The notes under the pieces were generated by a model that was given only the letters and a program-made list of their open reading frames with translations, had not been told where the DNA came from and searched no databases. The position numbers and the translations under genes were made by a program. From Blastocatellia bacterium (GTDB taxonomy: Bacteria > Acidobacteriota > Blastocatellia > RBC074), in assembly GCA_016789725.1 (NCBI GenBank), contig JAEUQN010000045.1:1-40380 (forward strand): a DNA stretch of 40,380 nt. Reading direction: 5' to 3'. This document shows positions 16,228 through 23,942 of the stretch, in pieces (the first letter of the stretch is position 1; each line of letters starts with the position of its first letter).

Positions 16228-16934
16228 TTCTTGCCTCCTGTGGCCGCTCCTGTTTCTGGACCGTGTTGCAACGTCGTTTTACCTCTGCGCGCGTCTTGCA
16301 ATCGAACGCGCATATCGGTCAATGCTTTTTGAGCTTCGGGCGGCGCGCCTTTGGCCTTGGTCGCGGTTTCAAGTTCGGTCAGCAACTTGTCGGCCTCGCT
16401 CAGATTTTGCTGGCTCTCGATTAACGAAGACATCAGATAAAACTTGCCGAGCGGATGATTCGCATCCTTAGTGACAGCCTTGCGCGACCACGAAACCGCT
16501 TCGGCGAACTGACGCTGGTCAAAATACACGGCAGCCAAATCTGCCATAACGTCAGCATCATCGGGCTTGAGTTTGTTGGCCTGTTGGAGGAAGGGAAGCG
16601 CTCCTTCGGGGCGTTGGATTTGCATAAATTGCTCGGCGGCCAGGCGTTGCAAGTCAAAATCGTTCGGATTTTCACGCGCTTTTTTGATGCTTTCCATTGC
16701 TTGCTGCGCTGCATTTGGCTGGGAGGTGACCTGGGCTGCTGCCTTCGCAATATCTGCTTTGCCTGAGGCACTCGCTGCTTCTCGATAATTGTAGTTCGCC
16801 CATTTGAACCCACAGAGTAAGCCGATCATCAAGCCGATAATGGAAAATCCGATACGGTTTTTCATCGCGCCGAAACCGCTGCTGACGCCGCGAGCAAAAT
16901 TGCTTTGATCTTCGATCTTCGTAGTTTTTTTCAT
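16224..16934 (-). CDS. Membrane-anchored TPR protein
   Basis: The 236-residue protein has a single membrane segment (about 27-45, IGFSIIGLMIGLLCGFKWA) after a charged N-terminus. An alanine-rich helix and TPR repeats follow (about 75-215; ALPFLQQANKLKPDDADVMADLAAVYFDQRQFAEAVSWSRKAV shows the TPR pattern across two repeats). TPRs mediate protein-protein contacts. Topology would place them in the periplasm, or the cytosol if inverted. It resembles a CcmH/NrfG-like organisation, but no cytochrome-maturation genes are nearby, so no specific role is assigned. It is coupled to the PP0621-like gene and lies just beyond the 3' end of rnpB. Confidence 0.82.
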   Translation of the reverse strand: MKKTTKIEDQSNFARGVSSGFGAMKNRIGFSIIGLMIGLLCGFKWANYNYREAASASGKADIAKAAAQVTSQPNAAQQAMESIKKARENPNDFDLQRLAAEQFMQIQRPEGALPFLQQANKLKPDDADVMADLAAVYFDQRQFAEAVSWSRKAVTKDANHPLGKFYLMSSLIESQQNLSEADKLLTELETATKAKGAPPEAQKALTDMRVRLQDARRGKTTLQHGPETGAATGGKK

Positions 16935-16956
16935 GGATGCGTTGCCTTTATGAGCT

Positions 16957-17378
16957 GAGTTTCAGAGCGAGCCTATAAGCCGAATCCTGTACCCACTGAC
17001 TGATTTTATCAATGGCGTGGGTGGCGATCATTCATCTAGGCGAGGGATTACTCCAACGCTCCAGCAACCTACCCGGAAACGCGTCGCGCCGAAGCGCAAA
17101 CTGAAGCGGACAACCTCAAAATACGTTTCCCTATTTGGTCTTGCACCGCAGGGGGTTTGCCTAGCCAACGATGTCGCCACCGTTGCTGGTGAAGCCTTTA
17201 CCTCACCGTTTCACCATCGCCCGGCACGCAAGCGCGCTTAGGGCTGTCTATTCTCTGTTGCACTCTTCCGTCGGGTTGCCCCGCCTGGTCGTTAACCAGC
17301 CTGCTGTCCTCTGGTGTTCGGACTTTCCTCTCGTTGCCCGAAGGCAACCAGCGATCACCCGGCCTGCTCTGAAACTCA
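16957..17378 (-). ncRNA. rnpB: RNase P RNA (bacterial class A)
   Basis: The minus strand reads like RNase P RNA from end to end. It begins with TGAGTTTCAGAGCAGGCCGG (17378-17359) and GTGATCGC and ends with ACAGGATTCGGCTTATAGGC (16992-16973). The 5' and 3' ends pair over about 13 bp (helix P1). The catalytic RNA, with protein RnpA, removes 5' leaders from pre-tRNAs. The length of about 420 nt is typical of type A. Apparent open reading frames inside it on both strands are artefacts. Confidence 0.96.
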
Positions 17379-17384
17379 GGGCTG

Positions 17385-17393
17385 AGTATAGCA
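17385..17393 (-). promoter_or_regulatory. Extended -10 promoter element of rnpB
   Basis: On the minus strand TGCTATACT (17393-17385) is an extended -10 element placed 6-7 bp before the expected 5' end of RNase P RNA. The -35 region is weak, as is usual with an extended -10. Confidence 0.6.
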
Positions 17394-17420
17394 CACGGAG
17401 TGATTTCAGCCAGATGCGCC

Positions 17421-18317
17421 TCACTCACGATTACCGAAGGCGAACGCTTCTCGATACGTCGCGTAGGTTGGCTTGCCATTCAGTCGAGCGGGATTGAAAT
17501 GATATTGGCGAAATGCTTCGATGAATTTGACGTTCAACCCGGAATCAGGTGTCTCGATGACTTTGACATTCGTCACGCGACCATCGGGCGTGATGACCGC
17601 TTCCAGAATAAAGGTGCCTTTGGGCAAGCTGGTTGTCACAAACTTCGGCATCATTCGCGTGACAATCGTGGGCATCACGAATACATCGCCTTCCTGCAAA
17701 GGCACAGCAACGCCGAATTCATTGCACAAGCGCGACAGATCGGACGGTTTATTTTTCAAACCGCGCACATCAATGATGGTGGCTGTCAGTGTGATGAGCA
17801 ACGCGCGTTGTTCGGGGACTGTTTCCGGTCCGTTTGGCCCCGCAAACTCGCGGACGCCAAAGCCACCACGTCCGCCGCGTAACGCAACCGTGCCGTAGTT
17901 GTCCACGCTTGCGTCCTTAATTTCCATCAACACTTTGTCATTAAATTTTGCCGTGATGTCAAAGTGGACGGCTTCGCGCGTGATGAGGCTTGGTTTGATA
18001 GTGACCAGCAATTGCTTGTCATTGGCGGGCTGCGAATCGGTGTAGCTTTCGCCCGCGTGCAATCCGACTGCGCGCACATGCCGCAACCTCACTTCATCCA
18101 GCCCGAAGTTGCGCGTCAGATATTCGATTTCTTCGTCAGCCGTCGCCGCAGTTTGTTTCAGCGCCAGCACGTCCCGCGTTTCTTTTGAAAGCGCATCGTT
18201 GAATTGATAGATCGCAAGGTTGAGATTGGCCCCGTATTCGGCGCGGCGTGACGCTTGCGCAAAAACGGTGGATGAAAGCAGCAAACCGAGTGCAACCAAA
18301 CTACTGATTTTCCGCAT
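17421..18317 (-). CDS. Secreted protein with TonB C-terminal-like domain
   Basis: The 298-residue protein has a signal peptide (MRKISSLVALGLLLSSTVFAQA, cleavage near residue 20). The middle region is unrecognised and contains a glycine/arginine patch (ALRGGRGGFGVRE). The C-terminal domain (about 225-290) has the TonB/TolA-like pattern GTFILEAVITPDGRVTNVKVIETPDSGLN...FIEAFRQYHFNPARLNGKP. There is no N-terminal membrane anchor or Pro-rich spacer, so it is probably not an energising TonB. It may be a periplasmic binding or assembly factor. It overlaps the 3' end of rsmI by 17 nt, indicating one transcript. Confidence 0.8.
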   Translation of the reverse strand: MRKISSLVALGLLLSSTVFAQASRRAEYGANLNLAIYQFNDALSKETRDVLALKQTAATADEEIEYLTRNFGLDEVRLRHVRAVGLHAGESYTDSQPANDKQLLVTIKPSLITREAVHFDITAKFNDKVLMEIKDASVDNYGTVALRGGRGGFGVREFAGPNGPETVPEQRALLITLTATIIDVRGLKNKPSDLSRLCNEFGVAVPLQEGDVFVMPTIVTRMMPKFVTTSLPKGTFILEAVITPDGRVTNVKVIETPDSGLNVKFIEAFRQYHFNPARLNGKPTYATYREAFAFGNRE

Positions 18318-19146
18318 TACCTTTTTCCTCCAACAGCAAACGATAGGCTTCTTTTTTCGACAGCCCGCGCCTTTTCGCCAATTGCTTGAGCGCGTCGTTG
18401 CGACTGGTTCCTGAATTTATTAATTGCTCAAGCTGAGTCGTTAGTGATTCGTGCGCTGGCAAAGGTTGCTCTCCATGTTCGCTCGCGCCGGCAATCACTA
18501 ACGTGATTTCGCCGCGCGGTTCCTGCACCTGCAAGGTCAGGCTGATTTCGGCGAGTGTGCCGCGCAGAAACTGTTCGTGCAATTTGGTGAGTTCCCGCGC
18601 GAGCGACGCCTGCCGGTTGCCCAACACTGCTTGGGCTTCCATCAGGGTTTCCCGAATACGATGCGGCGCTTCATAGAAAATCAACGTCTCGCGCACATAG
18701 CGCACCGCTTCTAATTTTTCGCGCCGTGCGTTTCGTTTGGCGGGTAAAAAACCGGCGAACAAAAACGCATCGGTCGGCAAGCCGGAAGCGATCAACCCAG
18801 CAATCAACGCGGTTGCGCCGGGAATGGGAATGACCTGAATATCGTGTTCAAGAGCCGCGCCCACCAACCGATATGCTGGATCGGAAACGCCAGGCGTTCC
18901 GGCATCCGTCACGAGCGCGATGCTCTCGCCCTGCGACAACCGTGCGGTCAATTCTTGCGCGCGGTCCTGTTCGTTATGTTCGTGATAGCTGATGGTCGGT
19001 TTCTGGATGCCAAAATGGTCAAGGAGTTTTCGGGTGTGCCGCGTGTCTTCGCAGGCAATCAAGCTCACTTCTTTCAGTACCCGCAAAGCGCGGAGCGTGA
19101 TGTCTTCCAGATTGCCAATGGGCGTGGCGACGAGGTAGAGGGGCAT
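18301..19146 (-). CDS. rsmI: 16S rRNA (cytidine-1402-2'-O)-methyltransferase RsmI
   Basis: RsmI uses SAM to add a 2'-O-methyl group to C1402 of 16S rRNA, fine-tuning decoding in the P site. The 281-residue protein has the tetrapyrrole-methylase fold with clear RsmI signatures: LYLVATPIGNLEDITLRAL at residues 3-21, CEDTRHTRKLL at 33-43, LVTDAGTPGVSDPAYRLV near 79-96 and FYEAPHRI near 158. The C-terminal helical tail with LSKKEAYRLLLE is also usual. A secreted TonB-like gene overlaps its end. Confidence 0.96.
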   Translation of the reverse strand: MPLYLVATPIGNLEDITLRALRVLKEVSLIACEDTRHTRKLLDHFGIQKPTISYHEHNEQDRAQELTARLSQGESIALVTDAGTPGVSDPAYRLVGAALEHDIQVIPIPGATALIAGLIASGLPTDAFLFAGFLPAKRNARREKLEAVRYVRETLIFYEAPHRIRETLMEAQAVLGNRQASLARELTKLHEQFLRGTLAEISLTLQVQEPRGEITLVIAGASEHGEQPLPAHESLTTQLEQLINSGTSRNDALKQLAKRRGLSKKEAYRLLLEEKGNAENQ

Positions 19147-19167
19147 AAAGCTGAGAGAGCGAGAAAG

Positions 19168-19202
19168 CGAGAAAGAGGGAAGGGGCGACCATCTCTTTCT
19201 CG
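19168..19202. repeat. Inverted repeat between the ROK kinase gene and rsmI
   Basis: CGAGAAAGAG (19168-19177) and CTCTTTCTCG (19193-19202) form a perfect 10-bp stem in the 60-bp gap. There is no U-run, so a processing or attenuation element is as likely as a terminator. Confidence 0.55.
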
Positions 19203-19207
19203 GCGCA

Positions 19208-19975
19208 TCAATCGCGCCACAAATAAATCCCGCCCATCATTCCAAGCGTGTTGGGGATGATGGAAACGTCGGGTGGCAACTTGAAGTTGATCTTTTCGGC
19301 ATTGCCTCCGCCGATGTACAAATGATCGAAATTGATCAGCTCGCGCAAGGTTTCAATCGCCAGCCGTACGCGTTTGTTCCATCGCTTTTTGCCCACTTCT
19401 TCGCGCTTCACTTCGCCGAGTTGCTCCTCATACGTTTCATTATTGCGAAATGGGTGATGCGCGAATTCCATGTGCGGCAATAATCGCCCATTTTCAAACA
19501 AGCTTGACCCCAATCCAGTGCCAAGTGTAATCACCATCTCAACGCCTTTGCCGCCAAATTGACCAACGGCGGCCAGGCCTTGTAAATCGGCATCGTTGAT
19601 AACGCGACACGGTTTGCCAAATTGTTTTTGCAGCGCCTTGGCTAAATCAAAATTGACCCAGGGCTTGGTGCCAAGGTTGTGGGCCGTGTAGATTTTGCCG
19701 TCCCGCACGACACCCGGAAAGCCGACCGAAATGCGGTCATACGCTGGCGCGGTGGGTGGAATGAGGGCGACCAATTCTTTCAATTTGCTGAGCATTAATT
19801 GGGGTGGACAATTCTCAGGCGTCAGGATGCGCAACCGCTCGGTCACCATTGTGCCTTTGCTGTTCAGAATCGAGGCTTTCAATCCGGTCCCGCCAATATC
19901 CAGAGCGAGTGTGAATGGACCAATCAGTGCAGGCTTTTTTACAGGTGTTTTGGTAATGCTCTTTTTTGATGCCAT
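19208..19975 (-). CDS. ROK-family kinase, polyphosphate-glucokinase-like
   Basis: The 255-residue protein has the ROK/actin-ATPase fold: phosphate-binding LALDIGGTGLKA near residue 24, a catalytic Asp in VINDADLQGLAA near 124, and the adenosine/phosphate loop TLGTGLGSSLF near 149. NDAD together with the short length and a basic segment (REEVGKKRWNKRV, about 194-206) resembles polyphosphate glucokinase, which phosphorylates glucose with polyphosphate or ATP. It lacks the CxCGxxGC zinc motif of classical ROK glucokinases and repressors. The lysine-rich N-terminus (about 1-18) is an odd extension. It is divergent from the VWA gene and 61 bp upstream of rsmI. Confidence 0.82.
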   Translation of the reverse strand: MASKKSITKTPVKKPALIGPFTLALDIGGTGLKASILNSKGTMVTERLRILTPENCPPQLMLSKLKELVALIPPTAPAYDRISVGFPGVVRDGKIYTAHNLGTKPWVNFDLAKALQKQFGKPCRVINDADLQGLAAVGQFGGKGVEMVITLGTGLGSSLFENGRLLPHMEFAHHPFRNNETYEEQLGEVKREEVGKKRWNKRVRLAIETLRELINFDHLYIGGGNAEKINFKLPPDVSIIPNTLGMMGGIYLWRD

Positions 19976-20117
19976 GTTATTTCCTTTGTGGCGGAGTCAA
20001 TCACGTGGTTAATAAAGAGATGGTTTATATCAAAGTGCTTGCTTCATTCCAACCATTCGTGCAGTAATTTGTGAACGATTGATGGGATAGAGACCTGACA
20101 GGCTTGCCGGAGGTTGC

Positions 20118-21332
20118 ATGAAATATCAATTAAGTTTTGTTGTCTGTTGCGTGTTGTGCTTGCTGGTTGCGGCGCAATCACCCAAACGTGAAGAGTTTGG
20201 CTCCAGCCTCAAGCGGTTGAAATGGGACGAGAAGAAACAAGTCGCCGTCGAGCAGAAAGCCAGCAACGGCGAAGTTGCCAGCGGCGATGACGTGCTCAAA
20301 ATGGAAACCACGCTGGCGATTTTTGATGTGCTGGTTTTGGATGCGCAGGGCCGCTCATTGACGGGCTTTACAAAAGACGATTTTGCCGTCAGCGAAGACA
20401 ACAAACCACAGGAAGTCGCGGCCTTTTCACTCGGCGATGGCTCAACGATTCCGCGCTCTATTGTGCTGATTATTGATTACAGCGGCAGCCAGCTTCCGTA
20501 TTTGCAAAACAGCATCGAAGCCGCGAAAACATTGGTGGACAAGCTCACGCCGCGCGACCGAATGGCGATTGTGACGGATGATGTCGAGTTATTGGTGGAT
20601 TTCACCTCCGACAAAGGCAAGCTCAAAAAGAATCTCGACTCCCTCAGGAAAAAAGCTTTTGGCAGCCATCTGGGGCGCAGCGAGCAATATAGCGCCTTGT
20701 TGGCAACCTTGCGCGAATTGGTCAAAAGCGAGGAGCGCCCAATTATTTTGTTCCAAACGGACGGCGACGAATTGTCTCGCCTGCAACCGCTTGGCGAAGC
20801 AATGCGCCCCGGTTTTGAAACCCGCGTAAAGCCCTATAGTTTTCAGGATATTTACACGACCGTCCAGAAATCGCGGGCGACCATTTACACCATCATCCCT
20901 GGCGTGCAATTGGCCGGGAAGTCGCCGGAAGAGCAACTTCGACGCGCGCGAGAAGTCTATGCGCAACGCCTGCATTCGATGCGGAAACGCATGGGAGAGG
21001 AGCCGGTTGAGGCGTTTTTGGCGAGGATGCGACAAATGCCTGATAGCTATTTCCAGCCCATGCTGACGATGCAACATCGGCAACAGTTAGCCGCCGCTGG
21101 AATCGCCAAATTGACAGGCGGCTGGGCTGAATTTCTGGAGTCGCCGGAACAGGCAGCGGCCATTTATGATCGCATTCTGGCGGGCATCAATCGCCGCTAT
21201 ATCATTGGCTATTACCCCGCCAATGAAGCACGTGATGGCAAATTGCGGAAAGTGAAAATTGAAGTGAAAGGGCATCCTGAATACAGGATTTTAGGCAAGC
21301 AATCGTACTACGCGAAAGAGGGAGAAAAGTAA
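20118..21332 (+). CDS. Secreted VWFA-related domain protein
   Basis: The 404-residue protein has an N-terminal signal (about 1-17, LSFVVCCVLCLLVAA) and a von Willebrand A-like domain (about 68-330). A lead strand with FDVLVLDAQGRSLTGFTKDDFAVSEDNKPQEV comes first, then the metal site D120-x-S122-x-S124 in IDYSGS, and later LFQTDGDE. The C-terminal part (YIIGYYPANEARDGKLRKVKIEVKG) is typical of the VWFA-related family common in Acidobacteriota. VWA domains bind partner proteins through a divalent metal. An insertion of about 70 residues (around GKSPEEQLRRAREVYAQRLH) is rich in Arg and Met. The start is fixed by GGAGG just upstream. Partner unknown. Confidence 0.88.
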   Translation: MKYQLSFVVCCVLCLLVAAQSPKREEFGSSLKRLKWDEKKQVAVEQKASNGEVASGDDVLKMETTLAIFDVLVLDAQGRSLTGFTKDDFAVSEDNKPQEVAAFSLGDGSTIPRSIVLIIDYSGSQLPYLQNSIEAAKTLVDKLTPRDRMAIVTDDVELLVDFTSDKGKLKKNLDSLRKKAFGSHLGRSEQYSALLATLRELVKSEERPIILFQTDGDELSRLQPLGEAMRPGFETRVKPYSFQDIYTTVQKSRATIYTIIPGVQLAGKSPEEQLRRAREVYAQRLHSMRKRMGEEPVEAFLARMRQMPDSYFQPMLTMQHRQQLAAAGIAKLTGGWAEFLESPEQAAAIYDRILAGINRRYIIGYYPANEARDGKLRKVKIEVKGHPEYRILGKQSYYAKEGEK

Positions 21333-21341
21333 TGGCGAATA

Positions 21342-21419
21342 GGCGACAGGGCGATGGGGCGATTTGAGGCCAAGTTGGCCATCCCGCTGATTGATCTTCG
21401 CCCTACTCGCCCTGTCGCC
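21342..21419. repeat. Long inverted repeat between convergent genes
   Basis: GGCGACAGGGCGA (21342-21354) pairs perfectly with TCGCCCTGTCGCC (21407-21419). It fills the gap between the VWA and first Gfo/Idh/MocA genes and may terminate transcription, but it looks like one of the dispersed palindromic repeats of this genome. Confidence 0.7.
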
Positions 21420-21427
21420 CCGTCACC

Positions 21428-22729
21428 TTACACTTCCAGCTTCCACGGCTTGCGATACGGGCGCGAAAGCATTTGATTGGCTTCGCGGTCGCCGAGGAAC
21501 AATTCACGCTCAGCATCCCATTTCAGCATTCGATTCAACCGCGTCGCAATATTGCCGAGGTGGCACATCGCGGCGGTTAAATGACCCTCTTCGACATCGG
21601 CATTCGGACGTTTGCGGCTCTTCACGCAATCCAGGAAGTTGCGAATGTGGAGCGTTTGGGCCTCGTTGCCGTCGCCTTTCATTTCCATTGGTTGCATCGC
21701 GGGCGTCGTATTTTTGCTGATGGCTTTCCACACTTCAGGCGTGACGGTGAATCCGCCGCGCATAATGCTGAGCGTGCCTTTCGTGCCGTGAAAGACCAAA
21801 TACTCATCGCGTTGCCGATTGACCTCACGGCCCGACCACGTCACGACGGCATTCGGGAATTGATACAGCACTTCCTGTACATCGGGCGTTTCGCCACCGT
21901 CTTTGATTTCATAGCGACCACCGAATGATGCGACCGCGCTTGGCGCTTTAGCCTGCAAGGCCCAGCGCGCGATGTCCAGATTGTGCGCGCCCCAGTTCGT
22001 CATTTGCCCGCCGGAATAATCCCAGAACCAGCGGAAGTGATACAGAAAGCGGAACGGATCGTAGGGCACTTTCGGCGCGGGACCGAGGTACATATCCCAG
22101 TTCAAATCCTGCGGGCAATCCGTTTTTCCGTTCAATGCCCATTCTGGCTTGAAGCCCGGCACAACGTTGCGCGTAAAGCCTACGGTGATTTTATGCACGG
22201 CACCGATTTCGCCGTTCTGCACGATTTGTACAGCACGTTGAAAATGCGGGCCGGATCGCTGCTGGCTGCCGGTTTGCACGACACGATTGTGCTTGCGCGC
22301 GGCTTCGAGCATCTTGCGGCCTTCGGCTACGGTCAGCGACAGCGGCTTTTCGCAATACACATCTTTGCCGGCCTGACAGCCCAACACGGTGGGCAGCGCG
22401 TGCCAATGGTCCGGCGTTGCTACGACAATGGCGTCCACGTCTTTCATTTCCAGCACGCGGCGGAAATCTTCGTGGATTGCCACTTTGCCGGATGCCGTTG
22501 CGGCTGAAGCGGTCGCCGCTTTTTCCGCGTTTGTTTTGTAGACATCGCACACGGCAACGGGATTGGCGTCGGGTTGTTTCAGAAAAATATTCCAGATTTG
22601 CATGCCGCGATCTCCACAACCAATCAGGCTGAGGTTGATGCGATCATTTGCGCCCAGAATTCGTGAATAGCCCAGCGCCGTGGAGGCCGTCACAGCCAGT
22701 GAAGTCTTGGTAAAATCTCTTCGGTTCAT
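21428..22729 (-). CDS. Gfo/Idh/MocA-family oxidoreductase, Tat-exported
   Basis: The 433-residue protein has a twin-arginine signal (NRRDFTKTSLAVTASTALG), then an NAD(P)-binding Rossmann domain (INLSLIGCGDRGMQIW near residues 31-46) and the EKP motif in VYCEKPLSLTVAEGRKM with the catalytic-type lysine. The C-terminal beta-sheet domain contains SGGQMTNWGAHNLDIARWAL with the conserved histidine. Members oxidise or reduce sugars and cyclitols. Exported versions are common in Acidobacteriota and Planctomycetota and probably keep their cofactor bound. It is the last gene of the pectin/arabinan run; the sugar substrate is not evident. Confidence 0.9.
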   Translation of the reverse strand: MNRRDFTKTSLAVTASTALGYSRILGANDRINLSLIGCGDRGMQIWNIFLKQPDANPVAVCDVYKTNAEKAATASAATASGKVAIHEDFRRVLEMKDVDAIVVATPDHWHALPTVLGCQAGKDVYCEKPLSLTVAEGRKMLEAARKHNRVVQTGSQQRSGPHFQRAVQIVQNGEIGAVHKITVGFTRNVVPGFKPEWALNGKTDCPQDLNWDMYLGPAPKVPYDPFRFLYHFRWFWDYSGGQMTNWGAHNLDIARWALQAKAPSAVASFGGRYEIKDGGETPDVQEVLYQFPNAVVTWSGREVNRQRDEYLVFHGTKGTLSIMRGGFTVTPEVWKAISKNTTPAMQPMEMKGDGNEAQTLHIRNFLDCVKSRKRPNADVEEGHLTAAMCHLGNIATRLNRMLKWDAERELFLGDREANQMLSRPYRKPWKLEV

Positions 22730-22747
22730 GTTTATTACTTCCTTCAG

Positions 22748-23908
22748 TCAAGGTTTCTTGATTTCAATGTAATGCTGCGTCGTCAAATCGTTGTACGAAT
22801 CATACAGTCCTTCATCAAAGTCTTTTATGAACACGTTCATATATTGGAGCAGTGTCGTCAGCCGATGACCAGGGACTTGCGCGGGATGCCCCCAACGTCC
22901 AACTGCCGCGCGAATAAACAAGCTTTTTTCCGTCATTGGCAATTTCTTGATGTTATTCGCAAAGGCCGCAAAGACATTGCTGCTGAACAAATATTGCTCA
23001 ACGTTCGAGGTGTAATACGCCGTCACGGTCAGACCGTTTTTCTTGAGATACGCGCCGACCGAGGCGATGGCTTTGCTGCCGCCAAAATCACCAACGACCG
23101 GGATGATTAAATTCTTACGGTGCATCCCGCGCACGAATTCAAAATCTTCCACGCTTGCCAGAAAATTGCCTTGCTTTCCGTATTGATCGGGCTGCGCGAT
23201 GATTTCGCCGAGGGTTGGAAACGTGCTATTGCCCCAACTTCCTTCAACGCGATACGCAATGCCCAAGCCATCGTCACGGAAGTTTTTGTACACATACTCC
23301 AGGCTTTTCTGATCGGCATCCGACAGTGGAAATTGAAACTCTTCCTGAATCGTCTTGCGAATCGCGGCCAGGTTTTCCGTGTAGGCTTTTTCATCCGCTG
23401 CCGTCCGGCTGAAAAAGGCTAACAACTCATTGATTGGCGCGTCGGCAGCGGGCGCTTTTTCTTTCGGCAAAGGTTTGCTCAACAACCGCGAAAAGAATTG
23501 CGGGCGCGTTGGCGACAGGTGAAACACCGCCTTGTACATCAAATGCTGGATGATGGCTTGACGACGAATATCAATGATAAATGCAATGCGCGGGCGAATC
23601 TTGGCGATGTAGGTGAAATTCTGTTCTGGCCCGACGCCGATGTACGCGCCTCCGCTCGCGCCAATCTCGCGCATCTTTTCTACGACGTGTAAATACGAAG
23701 TCTCGTTTGAGGTGAAATTGTCCGAGCGGAAATAGCCTCCCTCTTCGGAAAGCTCTCGACTAAGCCGCGAAAATTCGGCGGCAGACAAACTTTCCGGTGC
23801 TTTGGCTGGCGCAACCTGAGGTGCTTGCGCGACAACAGTTGCAATATCGGCGGTGAGCCACAAAACAAGGCTCAAAAAGAAAGGCAGAAAACGAGACTTT
23901 GGTTTCAT
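22748..23908 (-). CDS. Unrecognised secreted protein in the pectin locus
   Basis: I cannot name this 386-residue protein. It has a signal peptide (about 1-27, FFLSLVLWLTADIATVVAQ). A well-formed mature domain follows, with SAAEFSRLSRELSEEGGYFRSDNF, GASGGAYIGVGPEQNFTYIA, PRIAFIIDIRRQAIIQHLMYKAVF and a late segment VVGDFGGSKAIASVGAYLKKNGLTV. The glycine-rich strand-loop followed by IIDIRR recalls the Rossmann-type core of class I methyltransferases, but this is only a resemblance and export would be odd for one. It lies 18 bp before one oxidoreductase gene and 34 bp after the GH43-PL10 gene, so it belongs to the same transcript and probably serves polysaccharide use or its envelope consequences. 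Confidence 0.62.
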   Translation of the reverse strand: MKPKSRFLPFFLSLVLWLTADIATVVAQAPQVAPAKAPESLSAAEFSRLSRELSEEGGYFRSDNFTSNETSYLHVVEKMREIGASGGAYIGVGPEQNFTYIAKIRPRIAFIIDIRRQAIIQHLMYKAVFHLSPTRPQFFSRLLSKPLPKEKAPAADAPINELLAFFSRTAADEKAYTENLAAIRKTIQEEFQFPLSDADQKSLEYVYKNFRDDGLGIAYRVEGSWGNSTFPTLGEIIAQPDQYGKQGNFLASVEDFEFVRGMHRKNLIIPVVGDFGGSKAIASVGAYLKKNGLTVTAYYTSNVEQYLFSSNVFAAFANNIKKLPMTEKSLFIRAAVGRWGHPAQVPGHRLTTLLQYMNVFIKDFDEGLYDSYNDLTTQHYIEIKKP

Positions 23909-23942
23909 ACAACTCCCAATCAGTAGGTTTTGCTTCAGGCAC

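Noticed and set aside
17017..17497. Open frames on both strands around 17.0-17.5 kb
   Set aside because: They lie inside the RNase P RNA gene, whose conserved sequence and ends explain this stretch.
19147..19207. Intrinsic terminator between the ROK kinase gene and rsmI
   Set aside because: A 10-bp stem exists but no U-run follows in either direction; listed only as an inverted repeat.
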